The position numbers and the translations under genes were made by a program. From Alligator mississippiensis (taxonomy: Eukaryota > Chordata > Crocodylia > Alligatoridae), in the NCBI RefSeq assembly GCF_030867095.1, contig NC_081829.1, forward strand, positions 48,977,036 through 49,041,035: 64,000 nucleotides of DNA, written 5' to 3'. This document shows, piece by piece, positions 1-10,696 of the stretch; the stretch's first letter is position 1, and each line of letters opens with the position of its first letter. The notes beneath the pieces are model-generated. The model did not search any database and was not told where the DNA came from. It saw only the letters and a list, made by a program, of their open reading frames with translations.

Positions 1-3000
1 TCTTGCCAACATTATGATTGTCATAGTCAGGTAAAAAAAAGACGTATTAGATTTCCAAGTCCAGCCCCTTGTAAGTGTAAATGATAATTTTATGATAATC
101 TTCCGGGCAGATCAGATAGTATTTTTCACTTAATTTTTGTTAACCCTTTGCTTTGGCCAGGTGCTGTAGTCCTCCTTTCAAGCAAAACTTATAGGAAGGT
201 CACTATGTAGGGTGCTAAAGAAGGATAGTAAAGGTCACTTCTTAAGTGACCTTAGATCTCAGTTCTTAATTTGTAAAATGGGAATAAAAGCACATCTCTC
301 TCTCAGGGATTGTCTGCACATTTAATGACTGAATGTTGGTAGACCCTACAGATATGGGAGCCATATAAATGCCAGAGATAGAAACTTGATCTAAAGTTTG
401 TATGAGAATGAAAATAAGACAGTCAGTTGCAACCAGTTTCATGCTATCTGTCCAGAAATAGCATAGGCTTTGATATATACAATTCATATTAATATCCCTT
501 TGCCATGGGTTTGAGTAGAAAACAAAAGCAATTTGAAAACAGCACACAGATTGTTCTTGCAGTGAAAGCTCAAATTTCCTCTACCTTCTTTCTGCTATCT
601 CTTGGGATCTCTGGTTGAAAATTGTGATTCCTATTAGGAGTACATTTTTTACTTTGCATGTGTCTTCTATCAGAACCGGCACCATGAAATCTAAAAGGGT
701 CAGCAGGGGAATTCATGTGTTCCTATTTTTTTACTTAATTTATTCCAAATGAGGTTATTAATGTGTTTAATATTTTAAATGATACTGGATTCCAATCATG
801 TGTCCTGTCTGATGCATAGAAAAAAAAAAATCTCTTCACCACAGCAGTCCACAAGGCCAAGAAATTATAAAATACAACTTAAGCTTTGTCTGTTATTACA
901 AACAAAACCAGGTTGACATTGGTTGACAGACTGAGATCCAGCCACAATTAGTCTTTTGGTCAACCAAGGTTACCTGTTGTAAAAAAGACGAGTCAAACCC
1001 TCCTGTAGAACTGCATTCAACCAAGCAGTATTACAGAAGGTGTTTTAAGATGGCTGGCTCTGTTCTTGCCAGTGGAATAGCTAGTTTCAATATGGGTTGA
1101 AAGGGGTAAAGAAGAAAGCTATGTTTGAAATTCAATGCATTTTGAAGTGTACAGACATGCCATTAATTTGGAAAAAAAGGGAAAACATTCTAAAATAGGA
1201 AAATCCTTTACCTGCCATAGTTCAGAGAATACCTTACAAGGATTCAAATACCTGCAGCTACATCCCTGTTACATACAGCCTGTGAGCTAAGGGCCTAATT
1301 TTGTAACTGTTATACATGTTCATGTGAGCAAAGTGGAGATTACTTTGGTGAATAAGCAATACTGAAAGTGCATAAGGCTTGCTGATCTTTTCCCTTGAGT
1401 AGCACTTATTTTTACTATTTGATGTGTAAAGCCTCTGGGAGAGTGTCTCCAAATACTAGATGCATATAAGACCAAATAAAAGACATAGCAATTACTTAAA
1501 GAAAGCATAAATAATGCAGTGACCAGCTCACAAATGTATGGAGATATAAATCCCAGCTGATCAGTTTTGGTATATGTACTCATGGAATGCCTTACAGCTA
1601 TTATCCACAGTAAGAGAGAGATGGGGCATTGTCCCTATCTAGTGGCTTGCTGGGATATGTAGGCCTTAAATGCTACAAGCAAAACAGCATGGTTTTAGGA
1701 TCTGATCCAAACTCCATGTAATCCAGAGGAGGTTCTCCATTTGCTTTGCAGTGCTTTGGGTCAGGCCTTAGTGATGCAGAAGCAGAGTTCAAAATCTTGT
1801 TGCAGACAGGCTGGGATAGTTCTTATGCCGGAATGTAAAGTGTTATACGCTCAAATACTGCAAGCAGCAGTTTCTTGTGATACCTTTTCACAATGGATTG
1901 AGAAAGCACATCTCACCCAAGTTTTATCAGTGCCTGAACACAACTCTGCCCTCTCTAGATTCAAAACTATGCAGTCCAAGTGGGGACTCATTGCTGACAA
2001 CTTTTCCAGGAATAGATTAGTTTCCTGGTGTAATCAGGGGGTCTAGAAGACTTGAAAACAGGAGTAAATCATGCCCAGTACCCAAAGGGTCAGCAGCCCT
2101 GACTCCTGATGGAGATTTCATGGAGAAATACAGCCCGGATTTGAAAGGGCTAGTGACGCAATCACTAAAGGGGTTCAAAACAGTGTCATGAAAACCTCTT
2201 CCCAGTCTCTCCCTGTGAGGTCAAGTGAGATAAGAGGAAAATCCACACTTGGATCTTGACTCTACAAACAAAGCACCTCACATTTTCCTTTCAAAGTTGC
2301 TTCCCTTTCCAGAACTCTGCCTCCCTACTTACAGACATCTAGGCACTCTAACAGAGTCTATCTGATTTATAAATATCAAGCAAAATTTCCTTTTGCTCTA
2401 AAGAGATCTCACTATAGCTAAGATGTGTTAAGTCAAAAGAGGTCAATTAGTTCACTTAAACAGATTTAAACCTAACATACTGCAAATAGTCACTCATTCT
2501 GACCACTGACTTAAGTAAATATGGCACAGCATTCTTAGGATAGTATTTGCAACTCTAAACTGTGTCTATTGCAGAAGAATTTCATTAAGAAGAGTTTGAG
2601 GTAAATTATTTGATAGAAGATGAATGCAAAATGGTCGATGTACATATTTCCTGTGCATCATTTAGAAAATGAAATGACATTTGGAGCCCAAACAGATGCA
2701 CTTCCTTTCTGTATGCTATGAATAAAAATGTTTGGTTGCATTTATTATTGTTTCCATTGAAGAGGTTTTATTCTGGGTTTTGTGAAAGAGTGACTATTTT
2801 CAGCAGGAAAATGAATATGTTTTCTGTAGTTATATAGGCAAAAAAAGATAGTCTCAGATAGCTGATTGGATAGTGATGGTATTCTAGCTTTGAAATGACA
2901 ATTTGGTTCTTGTAATTCAAGGTAAAATGAACTTGGAGGCCTTAGCTCTGTCTCTTTTTCACAGTCATCCACACTAAGGCCACACATAAGGCATAATTTT

Positions 3001-5380
3001 ACATAACTAGCACTCTGTGCTCTGAGCCATTATATAAGTCATACCTGATTGAATATCACAATTTCAAAACTGCTGTCTAATCACATTTTTTCAGGCTGTG
3101 TGAACAAAATAATGTTATTATAATTACACAAAGTGTGTGTGTGTGTGTATAAATATATCTGTAATATTAAAATTAATGACATTTAGATGATGCTATAGCT
3201 ATTTATTAGCTGTGTGGTATTAACAAGGTATAACAAAGTTATTTGATACCATTTGAAATCCCACTTGTATTTTCATATCCCTCTTGCAAGTAATTCAGAG
3301 ACTTGATTTTTATGAGTTATGGCTCTGATGTCACTTGTGTTTTTGCCCATAATAGGTCCCTCTGGAGCAAAAATCATCAAACTAAATTAATAACATCTAA
3401 AATGTGTACCTTGGTTAATAGCTAGTCAGGTGGAAACCTCATGGATCTTATTTAGCTGGCTGATCTTCTTGTGCTATTGTAAGAAACCCAGCTTCAAGCA
3501 GAGACTGGGGAGACTGCCCCATCTTAATTTTTTAAATAGAGCTAAGTTAACAGCTTAGTGAACTGTTGAGAACCTGCCCGCCCCCCAGGAGTTCACCTAT
3601 TTTAAAAGGTAACATAGCCCTTGTTTTGGGCCATGTCAAGATCTGAACACCCAGCCCTTTTGCTAAGTTATACATTTTCACAGAAACCAGTCCACTGTTG
3701 CCAACTTCTCATTATCTTATCCTGAATCTCAGTGGTTTGTTTTTTCCTCAAGACTCAGCTTCTAAAGTCATGTGAATCTCAGTTTTTCTTTTTCCATTTA
3801 TTTTCTTAGGTACATATGCAAATATCTTGGTTGCAGAGACAAGTTTGAAAACCTGCTTCCCACAGGGTCAAAAATTGGAAGGTAAATTAAAAGGACCCAG
3901 CTAGATTAATACTGTATATTGAATTTTATTATTTTTCAGTCAATCTGTTGGAGTTCCTCAGGGGTGGCCTTCTGTCTCTTGGATGCTTAATGTTTGTGGT
4001 GAGGAATATTGTGATCTGAACTGCCTCACTTACTTATGTGGACTTTTGATCCACCCTAAGCATGGAGATCTTCATTGACTTCAAATCAGATAAAAAGGCC
4101 TGATCCAAAGTTCTTTGAAGGCATCTGGTTTCACCTCAGGAGCAGGACTGTGAAACCAAAGTGTTTTCCACAAAGCTACTCTGTAACCTAAATCCTTCAG
4201 AGAGAAATGCTCTAAATAGAAAATAAATAAATGAAATATAGCTTCACCACAGTTTTCCCCAACCCCCATGCATGCAAATACAGAAGGTTTAGGAATGGAT
4301 CCTGGTTGGGTTTCATTCCAAAAATAAAAATGGGTTTAGAAGACTTCAGTTTAAATTGTTTCCTGTCTCCTAACCTTCCTAACCACAAATATTTTTAATT
4401 GTAAGCCACGAAAATAAAGTTATTTAATAAATTAACACTCTGAATGCTTTTCTGTTCAACTTTGGCTGTTTATTGGAAACAGTCTTATTTTGGTTTTTAT
4501 GTATTTGGTTCCAGCTACTACTCGGTCTGTTCCCTATCTTATTTCCTTCTTGTAATCTACAGATCTGCAGTTGCTATCATTGCTGTTTTATAGTTTTGCA
4601 TTACTTTATTGACTCATTGCATTGTAGCTTTTTTCTCCTTCCACTGAAAACAGCCTTTATGTGAAGCATAAGTAAAAGCCTGGAATGTCCAAAGGAAAGC
4701 ACAGAAACATTACAACATTTTGCAAATTTGTTTCGGCCAGAGAAAGTTGTAAAATAGTCATAAAAAGAAACTTAGCCAGTACCTGTAGGACAAAAGCCAA
4801 CTTTTGATTATATGTGGGATTTAAATTCCTGCTGTAAACAAACTGTATTTTAATTGCATAGAATTTGAAAAAAAGTCTACACAATTTATGTCAGAAAAAT
4901 GATGAATATATATACTCTTGTTACTGGGAATAAATGTTCTTCTGCACTGTGACAGATGCTATTGATACCACACTTGAAATGCTAAAGACATTTTAAACTT
5001 AGGCAGGATGTCTGCAGACATGAGAACAAATAGAGTTTGTTAAAGAGACACTGTCACTATCAGTACAGGTCACGGTCTTCCTCCTAGTTTCCCTTCTTCT
5101 CTAGAGGTGGAGTATATTGCTCTGGATTCCCCCAGCACAACAATCCAACTGTAGTAGCCAGTAGCATGTTGGAGGGAAAAATGAAAATCTCAATCAACCA
5201 TGAATCTAGTCCTATCCCTTTCCGACCTCTTCCTCCCCTCCACCCCCCCCCAGTTTAGTTCCTGCTTCCTGCCACATATTGCTACAAGTCACGCAGGTGC
5301 CGATAGCATAGGGATATGCTAGCTGGGCCACAATTTATCACTAAACGTACTGGAAGAGTTAGAGGCAAACGTTTTCACTT
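1..5380. other. AT-rich intergenic DNA, no gene seen
   Basis: No reading frame here resembles a known protein. The longest, 101 codons at 1741-2046 on the + strand, has no recognisable domain. Visible minor features are a MIR-like fragment near 245-345, a short TG run at 3134-3148 and a C run near 5241-5251. The block is flanking DNA left of the first LTR element. Confidence 0.6.
245..345 (+). repeat. Probable MIR-type SINE fragment
   Basis: The stretch with 'tcagttcttaatttgtaaaa', 'tgggaataaaagcac' and 'tctcagggattgt' follows the order of the MIR core and tail (cagttt..tgtaaaatggg..ataat..cagggnttgt). It is degenerate, as expected of an ancient SINE copy. The call rests on motif order only. 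Confidence 0.4.
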
Positions 5381-5385
5381 ACTGG
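5381..5385. repeat. Target-site duplication, left copy (actgg)
   Basis: The five bases actgg directly precede the left LTR. The same five bases directly follow the right LTR at 8779-8783. A 5-bp duplication is typical of LTR-element integration and fixes the outer ends of the element. Confidence 0.85.
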
Positions 5386-5968
5386 TGTGGGTGACCGAGC
5401 TTGGGATCCAGGAAGGGGTCGGCTGGGTTGTAGCCACAAACCCAGCACGTAGATGGGTACTTGCGACCCCTGGAGTAGAATTAGGCACAAACGCGTACTG
5501 GTTCAAACAAAGATGACTTTACTTACATTGTCACGATGTACAGCATAGGAAGAAAGTTACAGACTTCAAACTTCTGTTCCAATCAAACCAAGGAGCTCTT
5601 ATAAGATGAGATATCTTTAAACGGGGTAACTAGAGCATGCAGGACACAGGGGTACGTCGGGGTGGGGGGGTCGTCGACGGGGAGTCATCGCGGGTAATCA
5701 GACCGCCAGGTTCCACTCCGAGATGAGCATGGAGTTCTCCAACCTGGGCGGAAATGACTCCAACCCTTTATACGGCTAGCGAGCCAATTGCCAGCCGCCA
5801 CATAGGAATAATTTGAAACCGGCCAATCAGAGTATGTGCATTTGCATATGAGCGGCGGGAACTTTTCCACGCCGGGGCTCTCCACCATGCCGAGAATTCC
5901 CCTGTCTCACCGTGCCTTGTGCTAGAAAGTTCCACTGTACCGAGGCACTCAACTAATCAGTTCTGACA
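5386..5968 (-). repeat. 3' LTR of the gag-only element
   Basis: Downstream LTR in the element's own minus-strand direction. It aligns along its whole length with 8201-8778. It carries an extra caat within 'ccaatcag' relative to the partner, and many differences are CpG transitions. The end at 5968 is ..tgaca and the start at 5386 is tgtggg.., giving inverted TGT/ACA termini. Confidence 0.88.
5765..5772 (-). promoter_or_regulatory. Candidate TATA box in the 3' LTR
   Basis: Reads TATAAAGG on the minus strand, within the U3-like part of the LTR. The same octamer is kept at the matching place of the other LTR (8581-8588), consistent with the LTR's own RNA polymerase II promoter. Activity is not shown by sequence alone. 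Confidence 0.5.
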
Positions 5969-6294
5969 TGCCCCCTTGCCGATGGTACAGCTGGAATTTG
6001 AAGCACATGCACGCCGTCTAACTCGTCACTCCTCTCAGGGAACCGGTTATATACAAAAACATACAACACAAAAAGTTCATCCTCAATGGATTGAATCAGA
6101 TAGTAACCAATACAAACACAGACACACATAAGAACGTTGGTCACAAAAAGTTCAATCACGAGGAGTTCAATAGGTGTCATGGCGAAGTCACACGTCAGAC
6201 CTCTGCGTCTTCTCTTCCTCTCTCTGGGTCCGCCTCTGACATGTATCTCGAACCTCGGACAAAAAAAACTGCAAAGAAAGAATTCTTTGAACAA
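5953..6294 (-). other. Small ORF with a membrane-like segment, function unknown
   Basis: A 113-codon frame lies between the gag stop and the polypurine tract and runs 16 bp into the 3' LTR. It has an Arg-rich stretch (RERKRRRRG) followed by a long hydrophobic run (about residues 42-67) rich in Val, Leu, Ile and Cys. In retroviruses this position is that of env, so a leftover membrane-anchor end of an envelope gene is one reading. It could equally be a chance frame, and I recognise no family. Part of it overlaps the polypurine tract, which argues for caution. Confidence 0.25.
5969..5977 (-). other. Polypurine tract of the gag-only element
   Basis: On the minus strand the bases directly before the 3' LTR read AAGGGGGCA, then the LTR starts TGTCAG. 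This is where the plus-strand DNA primer is expected in a reverse-transcribing element. It fixes the minus orientation independently of the coding frame. Confidence 0.75.
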
Positions 6295-6500
6295 TTAATT
6301 AACTTATATTACACTGTTTATATGGAGTCGCGCACGTAACGGGACAGCTAATCAAATACCCTTCGCGGCTTCCCACTCTCTCCCAAGCACACGATACAAG
6401 TGCTCAGACACGATTCAGCTCTGGACAATTCTCACACACCCGCAGATGCACCGTCTCGAATGACGATCCACAAGCAGACGCTGCGTGATCTTGTCCGTGC

Positions 6501-8135
6501 TCAGTGAGATGAGAACGTCCCAGACTCGTCGTCTGGCTCCCCCGGACACTGGAAACCTAATTCATAGGCCAGTTGCCATTGGCCCTCGTCTCCCAGGATC
6601 CGTAGCTGTCGCTTTGAGAGCCTAGAACGTAGCAGAAGGAATCCGAACATGATCCTTTCCTCTGGCGTTCTTTGCGGCGGTTGCCATACTTGCTCCGAGT
6701 CGCTTGAAGTCCCCGTGTCCGACTTCATGAGCGCCTGTAACCGTGGAAGCTGTCGTAGAAGATTACATGCAGGTTGACCAGCTAGTGGGTTGAGGAGGAT
6801 TTGAAGGATGGTGGCATTCCTTCCTCCATAAACCTCAACACGGGCTTCTACGTTATTGGAAGTCACTGGAACAGTCCCAGGGTTTCTCAGGTGGCAGTGA
6901 GGCCACAGTCCTCGCTGCTGGGGCGGTGTTAGTCCCAGTGCGTGCACTTGGGAGTTCCAGGAACCATATGAGCTTCCTATTATCGCCAGTAGAATCTGTT
7001 CTGCATTGACCCTCGACGGGCGACTGTCGTGCCATGCATGGGATTTGTAATCGACCTGACCCGTGACAAGCGCTGGAAGAGGAATGGGCCAGTGAGCATT
7101 GCACGGCACTAGGTCCACATCAGTGGCGTGTCCTCCACTCCACGAGGCTTGTCGGGTTAGGAAACTAGCCTCTTCTAAATCTAGCAGGTCAGAGCCGAAT
7201 TCCACGACCAGACGTCCTAGCCATATAGCCAAGGTCTCATCAGGCTTTATCTTCGATCCTCTGCACAATTCCTGTAGTTCAGTCCAAGTACGGGTATGAT
7301 AGGTTGTGCAGACTGCATCCTGCACACCAATCACTCGGCTGCTTGCTGCTGCTGGACAAGCTGCTGTCAGAGCTGCTGCTGCATCTGGTAGGAGGGATGG
7401 ATGTAACTCTCCACTCGATGCCCCCTCCCCGTAGTAAGGAGGCGGGGCTGCCAGGAGCGACGTCACCTCGGTGGGCGGGGTTGCTGGGTGGATTCCCACC
7501 AATTCTCCCGAAGCTCCACCCTTCTCTTCCGGTTTCTCCGGGCAGCTTGCTCCTTCCTCGGCGCCATCTTGGAGTGGCGTTGAGTCAGGGCTTTTCTCCA
7601 CTGCCACTTCTCTACCCTCCTGCACGGCCGCGAGCAGTCGGGCCTCCAAATCTGCATTCTCCCACAGCAAAGCTGTTACGGCACGGAATAGCACATTCAA
7701 CATTTTCCCCTTGTCTCTCGGGCCTGTCTCAGCGCAGCCTCTCAACCCAAACGCCAGTGGGGGACTGAACCGGTCGGTCATCATCGGTTCTCCACCCTCC
7801 CACGCCAGTCGCATGCAGCGGGCAAATTCCTGGCTGAGGGTCGGGCTCACTTCGCTCGACTCGAATCTGGCGAAGGGTATGGTGCTCCCTTCCTCCCGGG
7901 GCCTGAACAAGACCCGCTCGCTGCCCATCACACACCGGAACACTTTGGGGTGCAGATGTGCTTCCCATTCCTCCAAGTCCTCTTCTTCCCCTTTCAGCGA
8001 AAGATAGCCGCTGACAAACCTTCCACCTATTTCGGCCACCTGGTGATAGGCGATGTGGGCGCCTAGCTCCACAGCATTCGACACATGGCGTCTCCCACTA
8101 CGCCAGGGACAGCTTCTAACTAACTCTAACTCCAT
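6501..8135 (-). CDS. Gag-like protein of the non-autonomous LTR element
   Basis: An uninterrupted frame of 544 codons. I take the ATG at 8133-8135 because the open frame upstream runs back through the primer-binding site into the 5' LTR, which is leader rather than coding. Residues 1-180 could be a matrix-like part. Residues 231-234 are PPPY, a PPxY late-domain motif that in retroviral Gag proteins recruits NEDD4-type ligases for budding. A low-complexity Ala/Pro/Glu region surrounds it. The following part (about 280-470) includes a W-T-E-L-Q-E-L-C segment and a KPDExLxxWLxRL pattern, which resembles capsid regions of endogenous retrovirus Gags. The C-terminus has basic residues (RSRLSKRQLR) and an acidic end but no CCHC zinc knuckle, so RNA binding would have to be knuckle-independent. 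It is the only long gene in the element. The Gag assignment is inference from position, PPPY and the capsid-like pattern; no homology search was possible. Confidence 0.65.
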   Translation of the reverse strand: MELELVRSCPWRSGRRHVSNAVELGAHIAYHQVAEIGGRFVSGYLSLKGEEEDLEEWEAHLHPKVFRCVMGSERVLFRPREEGSTIPFARFESSEVSPTLSQEFARCMRLAWEGGEPMMTDRFSPPLAFGLRGCAETGPRDKGKMLNVLFRAVTALLWENADLEARLLAAVQEGREVAVEKSPDSTPLQDGAEEGASCPEKPEEKGGASGELVGIHPATPPTEVTSLLAAPPPYYGEGASSGELHPSLLPDAAAALTAACPAAASSRVIGVQDAVCTTYHTRTWTELQELCRGSKIKPDETLAIWLGRLVVEFGSDLLDLEEASFLTRQASWSGGHATDVDLVPCNAHWPIPLPALVTGQVDYKSHAWHDSRPSRVNAEQILLAIIGSSYGSWNSQVHALGLTPPQQRGLWPHCHLRNPGTVPVTSNNVEARVEVYGGRNATILQILLNPLAGQPACNLLRQLPRLQALMKSDTGTSSDSEQVWQPPQRTPEERIMFGFLLLRSRLSKRQLRILGDEGQWQLAYELGFQCPGEPDDESGTFSSH

Positions 8136-8182
8136 CGCATCTTCTCCAAATCCCGATTCCGATCCCAATCCTGTTAATTGGG

Positions 8183-8200
8183 ATCCCGTTCGTGACGCCA
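8183..8200 (-). other. Primer-binding site resembling a tRNA-Ser 3' end
   Basis: The 18 bases next to the 5' LTR read, on the + strand, atcccgttcgtgacgcca. They end in cca exactly at the LTR boundary (8201), which is the expected geometry of a tRNA primer site. As I recall the vertebrate tRNA-Ser(CGA) acceptor/T-stem sequence, it differs at one base of 18. The tRNA identity is from memory and should be checked; the site itself is well supported by position. Confidence 0.65.
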
Positions 8201-8778
8201 CGTGGGTGACCGAGCTTGGGATCCGTGAAGGGGTCGGCTGGGTTGTAGCCACAAACCCAGCACATAGATGGGTACTTGCGACCACTGGAGTAGAATTAGG
8301 CACAAACGCATACTGATTCAAACAAAGATGACTTTACTTACACTGTCACGATGTACAGCATAGGAAGAAAGTTACAGACTTCAACCTTCTGTTCCAATCA
8401 AACCGAGGAGCTCTTATAAGACAAGATATCTTTAAACTGGGTAACTCGAGCATGCAGGACACAGGGGTACGTCGGGGGGGGGGGGGTCATTGACGGGGAG
8501 TCGTCGCGGGTGATCAGACCGTCAGGTTCCACTCCGAGACGAGCACAGAGTTCTCCAACCTGGGCAGAAACGACTCCAACCCTTTATACGGCTAGCGAGC
8601 CAATTGCCAGCTGCCACGTAGGAATAATTTGAAACCGGCCAGAGTATGCACATTTGCATATGAGTGGCGGGAACTTTTCCATGCCAGGGCTCTCCACCGT
8701 GCCGAGAATTCCCGTCTCACCGTGCCTTGTGCTAGAAAGTTCCAGTGTACCGAGGCACTCAACTAATCAGTTCTGACA
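8201..8778 (-). repeat. 5' LTR of the gag-only element
   Basis: Upstream LTR in the minus-strand direction and the partner of 5386-5968. Its inner two bases are cg rather than tg, so the element-sense end reads ..CACG instead of ..CACA, a likely CpG change. It holds a TATAAAGG at 8581-8588. Confidence 0.88.
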
Positions 8779-8783
8779 ACTGG
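8779..8783. repeat. Target-site duplication, right copy (actgg)
   Basis: Matches 5381-5385 exactly and directly follows the outer end of the 5' LTR. Confidence 0.85.
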
Positions 8784-9201
8784 GAGCTATTCATAATTAC
8801 AAATGAAAGTAATGGCAGCCTGCTTGAGGAGTAAGATATTATTCAACATGTGTAAGGGTTACAATCTGCCTGGATAGAAAGTATTGCAAGTTCAGAGAGG
8901 AATGTTAATTTTCAAGTTGATGGTGTCCCTTTAAGAAAGCCTCCCACTTTGGCAATGCTTTCAACATTTTGATGGTATAATAGATGGCTTTTTAGTCTGA
9001 AACAATCAGAAGAGAATGCCAGAGGGATCCATGAAAAAATGAGGACTGCAAAATATTTTGATATTTTTATTCCAGTATTTTATTGGTGTATGCATACATT
9101 CGTGTACAATGTGACTATTTGTACACAGTAAGCTTACTATACAATGCAATACATTAAAATGTTGGTGCCTAAACTGGCATTTAGGACCTGGGTGTTGAAA
9201 G
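8784..9201. other. Spacer between two LTR elements
   Basis: About 420 bp of AT-rich sequence between the two insertions. I see no gene or repeat in it. Confidence 0.6.
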
Positions 9202-9206
9202 ATGCT
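9202..9206. repeat. Target-site duplication, left copy (atgct)
   Basis: The bases atgct precede the left LTR of the Gypsy element and recur right after its right LTR at 15289-15293. Confidence 0.85.
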
Positions 9207-10162
9207 TGTGATGTCGGTTGCTTTATGGGTGGTAGCACTTGCCGGCAAGGTAGCCCCTCCCCTCGACTTTCCTGCCATGACTTTGCTGTTAAATTCTCAC
9301 AAGAGGGTTTCAGTGGAGATCTTCCCAGGGGGGCTCCCCGACACAGCTGTACACAGTTGTTAGGTGCGATGTTCCACAGAGCTCCGCCTCCCCTACACCC
9401 CGTCCACTTGCCAACCAGTCACATGCTGGTCGGATGTTAGCCTCGGTCTTTGCGGGCTTGCCCCACAGTAGGCCTCAGGTGGAGGGAAGGGCACACAGCT
9501 GAACAACTTAGCCGCCTCGTGTCCCTTCTCTCTCTATTCCTTGGATTTCCCTACTTTCCTTTAGTTGCTTTTCTCCCTATCCTCTTCAGAAATAATATTC
9601 TCCTGGGGAGGAGCGGGATGCAGAGCCACCTCCCCTTCCCCAGCGGTTTCCAGAGGACTCCGAACCCCTCCCCTGCTCTACTTCTTCTAGGGGAAGCACT
9701 GGTCTCTCCTGGCCCGCCTCCAGCAGGGAGCTGCTGTGCTTCCCCTGCTCTGCTTTGGTCAGGGGCTCAAAGGTTGCCCCTGCCTCGCTTGCCGGTACTG
9801 TAAGGGCTACAGCATGCCTCTTCCCAGCAGAAGCCTCAGCACGCCGGACATGCTGCCAGCCAACTCTCTCTCCCTCTGGCTCCCCCTCTCCGCGGGTCCT
9901 GTCGGGGCTTTTAAACATTCCCACAGCGGCCATGCCAGCTGCCGCAATTGGGCCGGCTGCCTTCTGCATGGGGAACAGCCGCTTAAACAGCTGGCATAAA
10001 GCTGGCTTGTGTGGCCGCGGCTGCCGCCACAGTCCCGGTTCCTGCACCGCCAAATCTGCCGGAGGCAAGTTCCCCCCTTGGGGGGTCTGTTTCTGGGCTT
10101 TGTGTTCCTTGCAGTTTTCCCCTCACCTCCTCTTGAGCCCATGGTGGCACATTGCCACCACA
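9207..10162 (-). repeat. 3' LTR of the Gypsy element
   Basis: A 956-bp repeat that aligns along its length with 14320-15288. It is C/T-rich on the + strand and starts tgtgatgtcgg. The end at 10162 is ..accaca and abuts the polypurine tract. Plus-strand open frames within it are by-products of composition. Confidence 0.88.
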
Positions 10163-10175
10163 GACCTCCCCCCTT
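10163..10175 (-). other. Polypurine tract of the Gypsy element
   Basis: Reads AAGGGGGGAGGTC on the minus strand directly before the 3' LTR. This is the expected plus-strand primer position and confirms the minus orientation. Confidence 0.75.
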
Positions 10176-10176
10176 A

Positions 10177-10693
10177 AGTCGCCTTGTGGCGCTGGACTCT
10201 GTGCGTGGTGTTTTGTACAGTTTAGTGTTCCTCATCATGGATGTGACACAGCTCTTCTTCAGGCTGGTCTGGACTCCCCTATTTGGTTAGAAAATCAGCC
10301 ACAAAATTATCCTTGCCCGGGCGATGTATCACTGTAAATTTGAAAGGTTATAATGCCAAGGCCCAGCGAGTGATTCTGGCGTTTGCACTTTGTTTTTTTG
10401 TTAACTATTGTAATGGGGCGTGATCCGTCACCACTATGAACTCTCTTCCATTAGGTAATATTTGAAGTACTCTATGGCCCAGCGTATTGCAAGGCATTCC
10501 CTTTCAACCATGGCATACCTGGTCTCAGTGTGGCTGAGCTTCTGGCTGGCAAAGGCAATCGGGCGTTCTTCATCTTCTCCTTTCTGCAGTAATACTGCCC
10601 CAGAACGTGTCCTGATGTGTCCATCTGTAAAATAAAAGGAGCATTAAAATTAGGGGCATGCATCATAATGTCATGGCATATCGCCTCCTTCAA
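10177..10693 (-). pseudogene. RNase H domain remnant of Gypsy pol
   Basis: Translates in broken frames to an RNase H-like segment. An Asp in a 'LQMDTSG' motif (codon at 10619-10621) matches the first catalytic Asp of Ty3/Gypsy RNase H. A following frame shows the usual 'LSHTETRYA' type motif near 10510-10540. Frame changes and stops follow, and the C-terminal part up to the polypurine tract is decayed. Confidence 0.7.
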
Positions 10694-10696
10694 GTT

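Larger units (their letters stand above)
5386..8778 (-). mobile_element. Complete gag-only LTR retroelement
   Basis: A 3.4-kb element bounded by two long terminal repeats of about 580 bp (5386-5968 and 8201-8778) and by the duplication actgg. The LTR termini are TGT..ACA. Orientation is minus, because the primer-binding site abuts the right LTR and the polypurine tract abuts the left one. The 2.2-kb interior carries one long frame (6501-8135) with Gag-like features, then about 530 bp without a convincing gene. No protease DTG, YxDD reverse transcriptase or integrase motifs are present, so it must have relied on another element for enzymes. The LTRs differ at about 34 sites plus two small indels (about 6%), counted by eye, so the insertion is not recent. 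Family is unassigned: an endogenous-retrovirus-like or Gypsy-like gag is possible. Confidence 0.88.

Noticed and set aside
1741..2046. 101-codon open frame on the + strand
   Set aside because: No recognisable domain, no splice or promoter context, composition like the surrounding intergenic DNA.
7304..8007. Plus-strand frames of 154 and 178 codons
   Set aside because: They lie antisense to the Gag-like gene of the LTR element and are shadows of its GC-rich coding sequence.
9450..10290. Several overlapping frames on both strands
   Set aside because: They fall in the Gypsy LTR, which is C/T-rich; the same frames recur in the other LTR because the sequence is duplicated.
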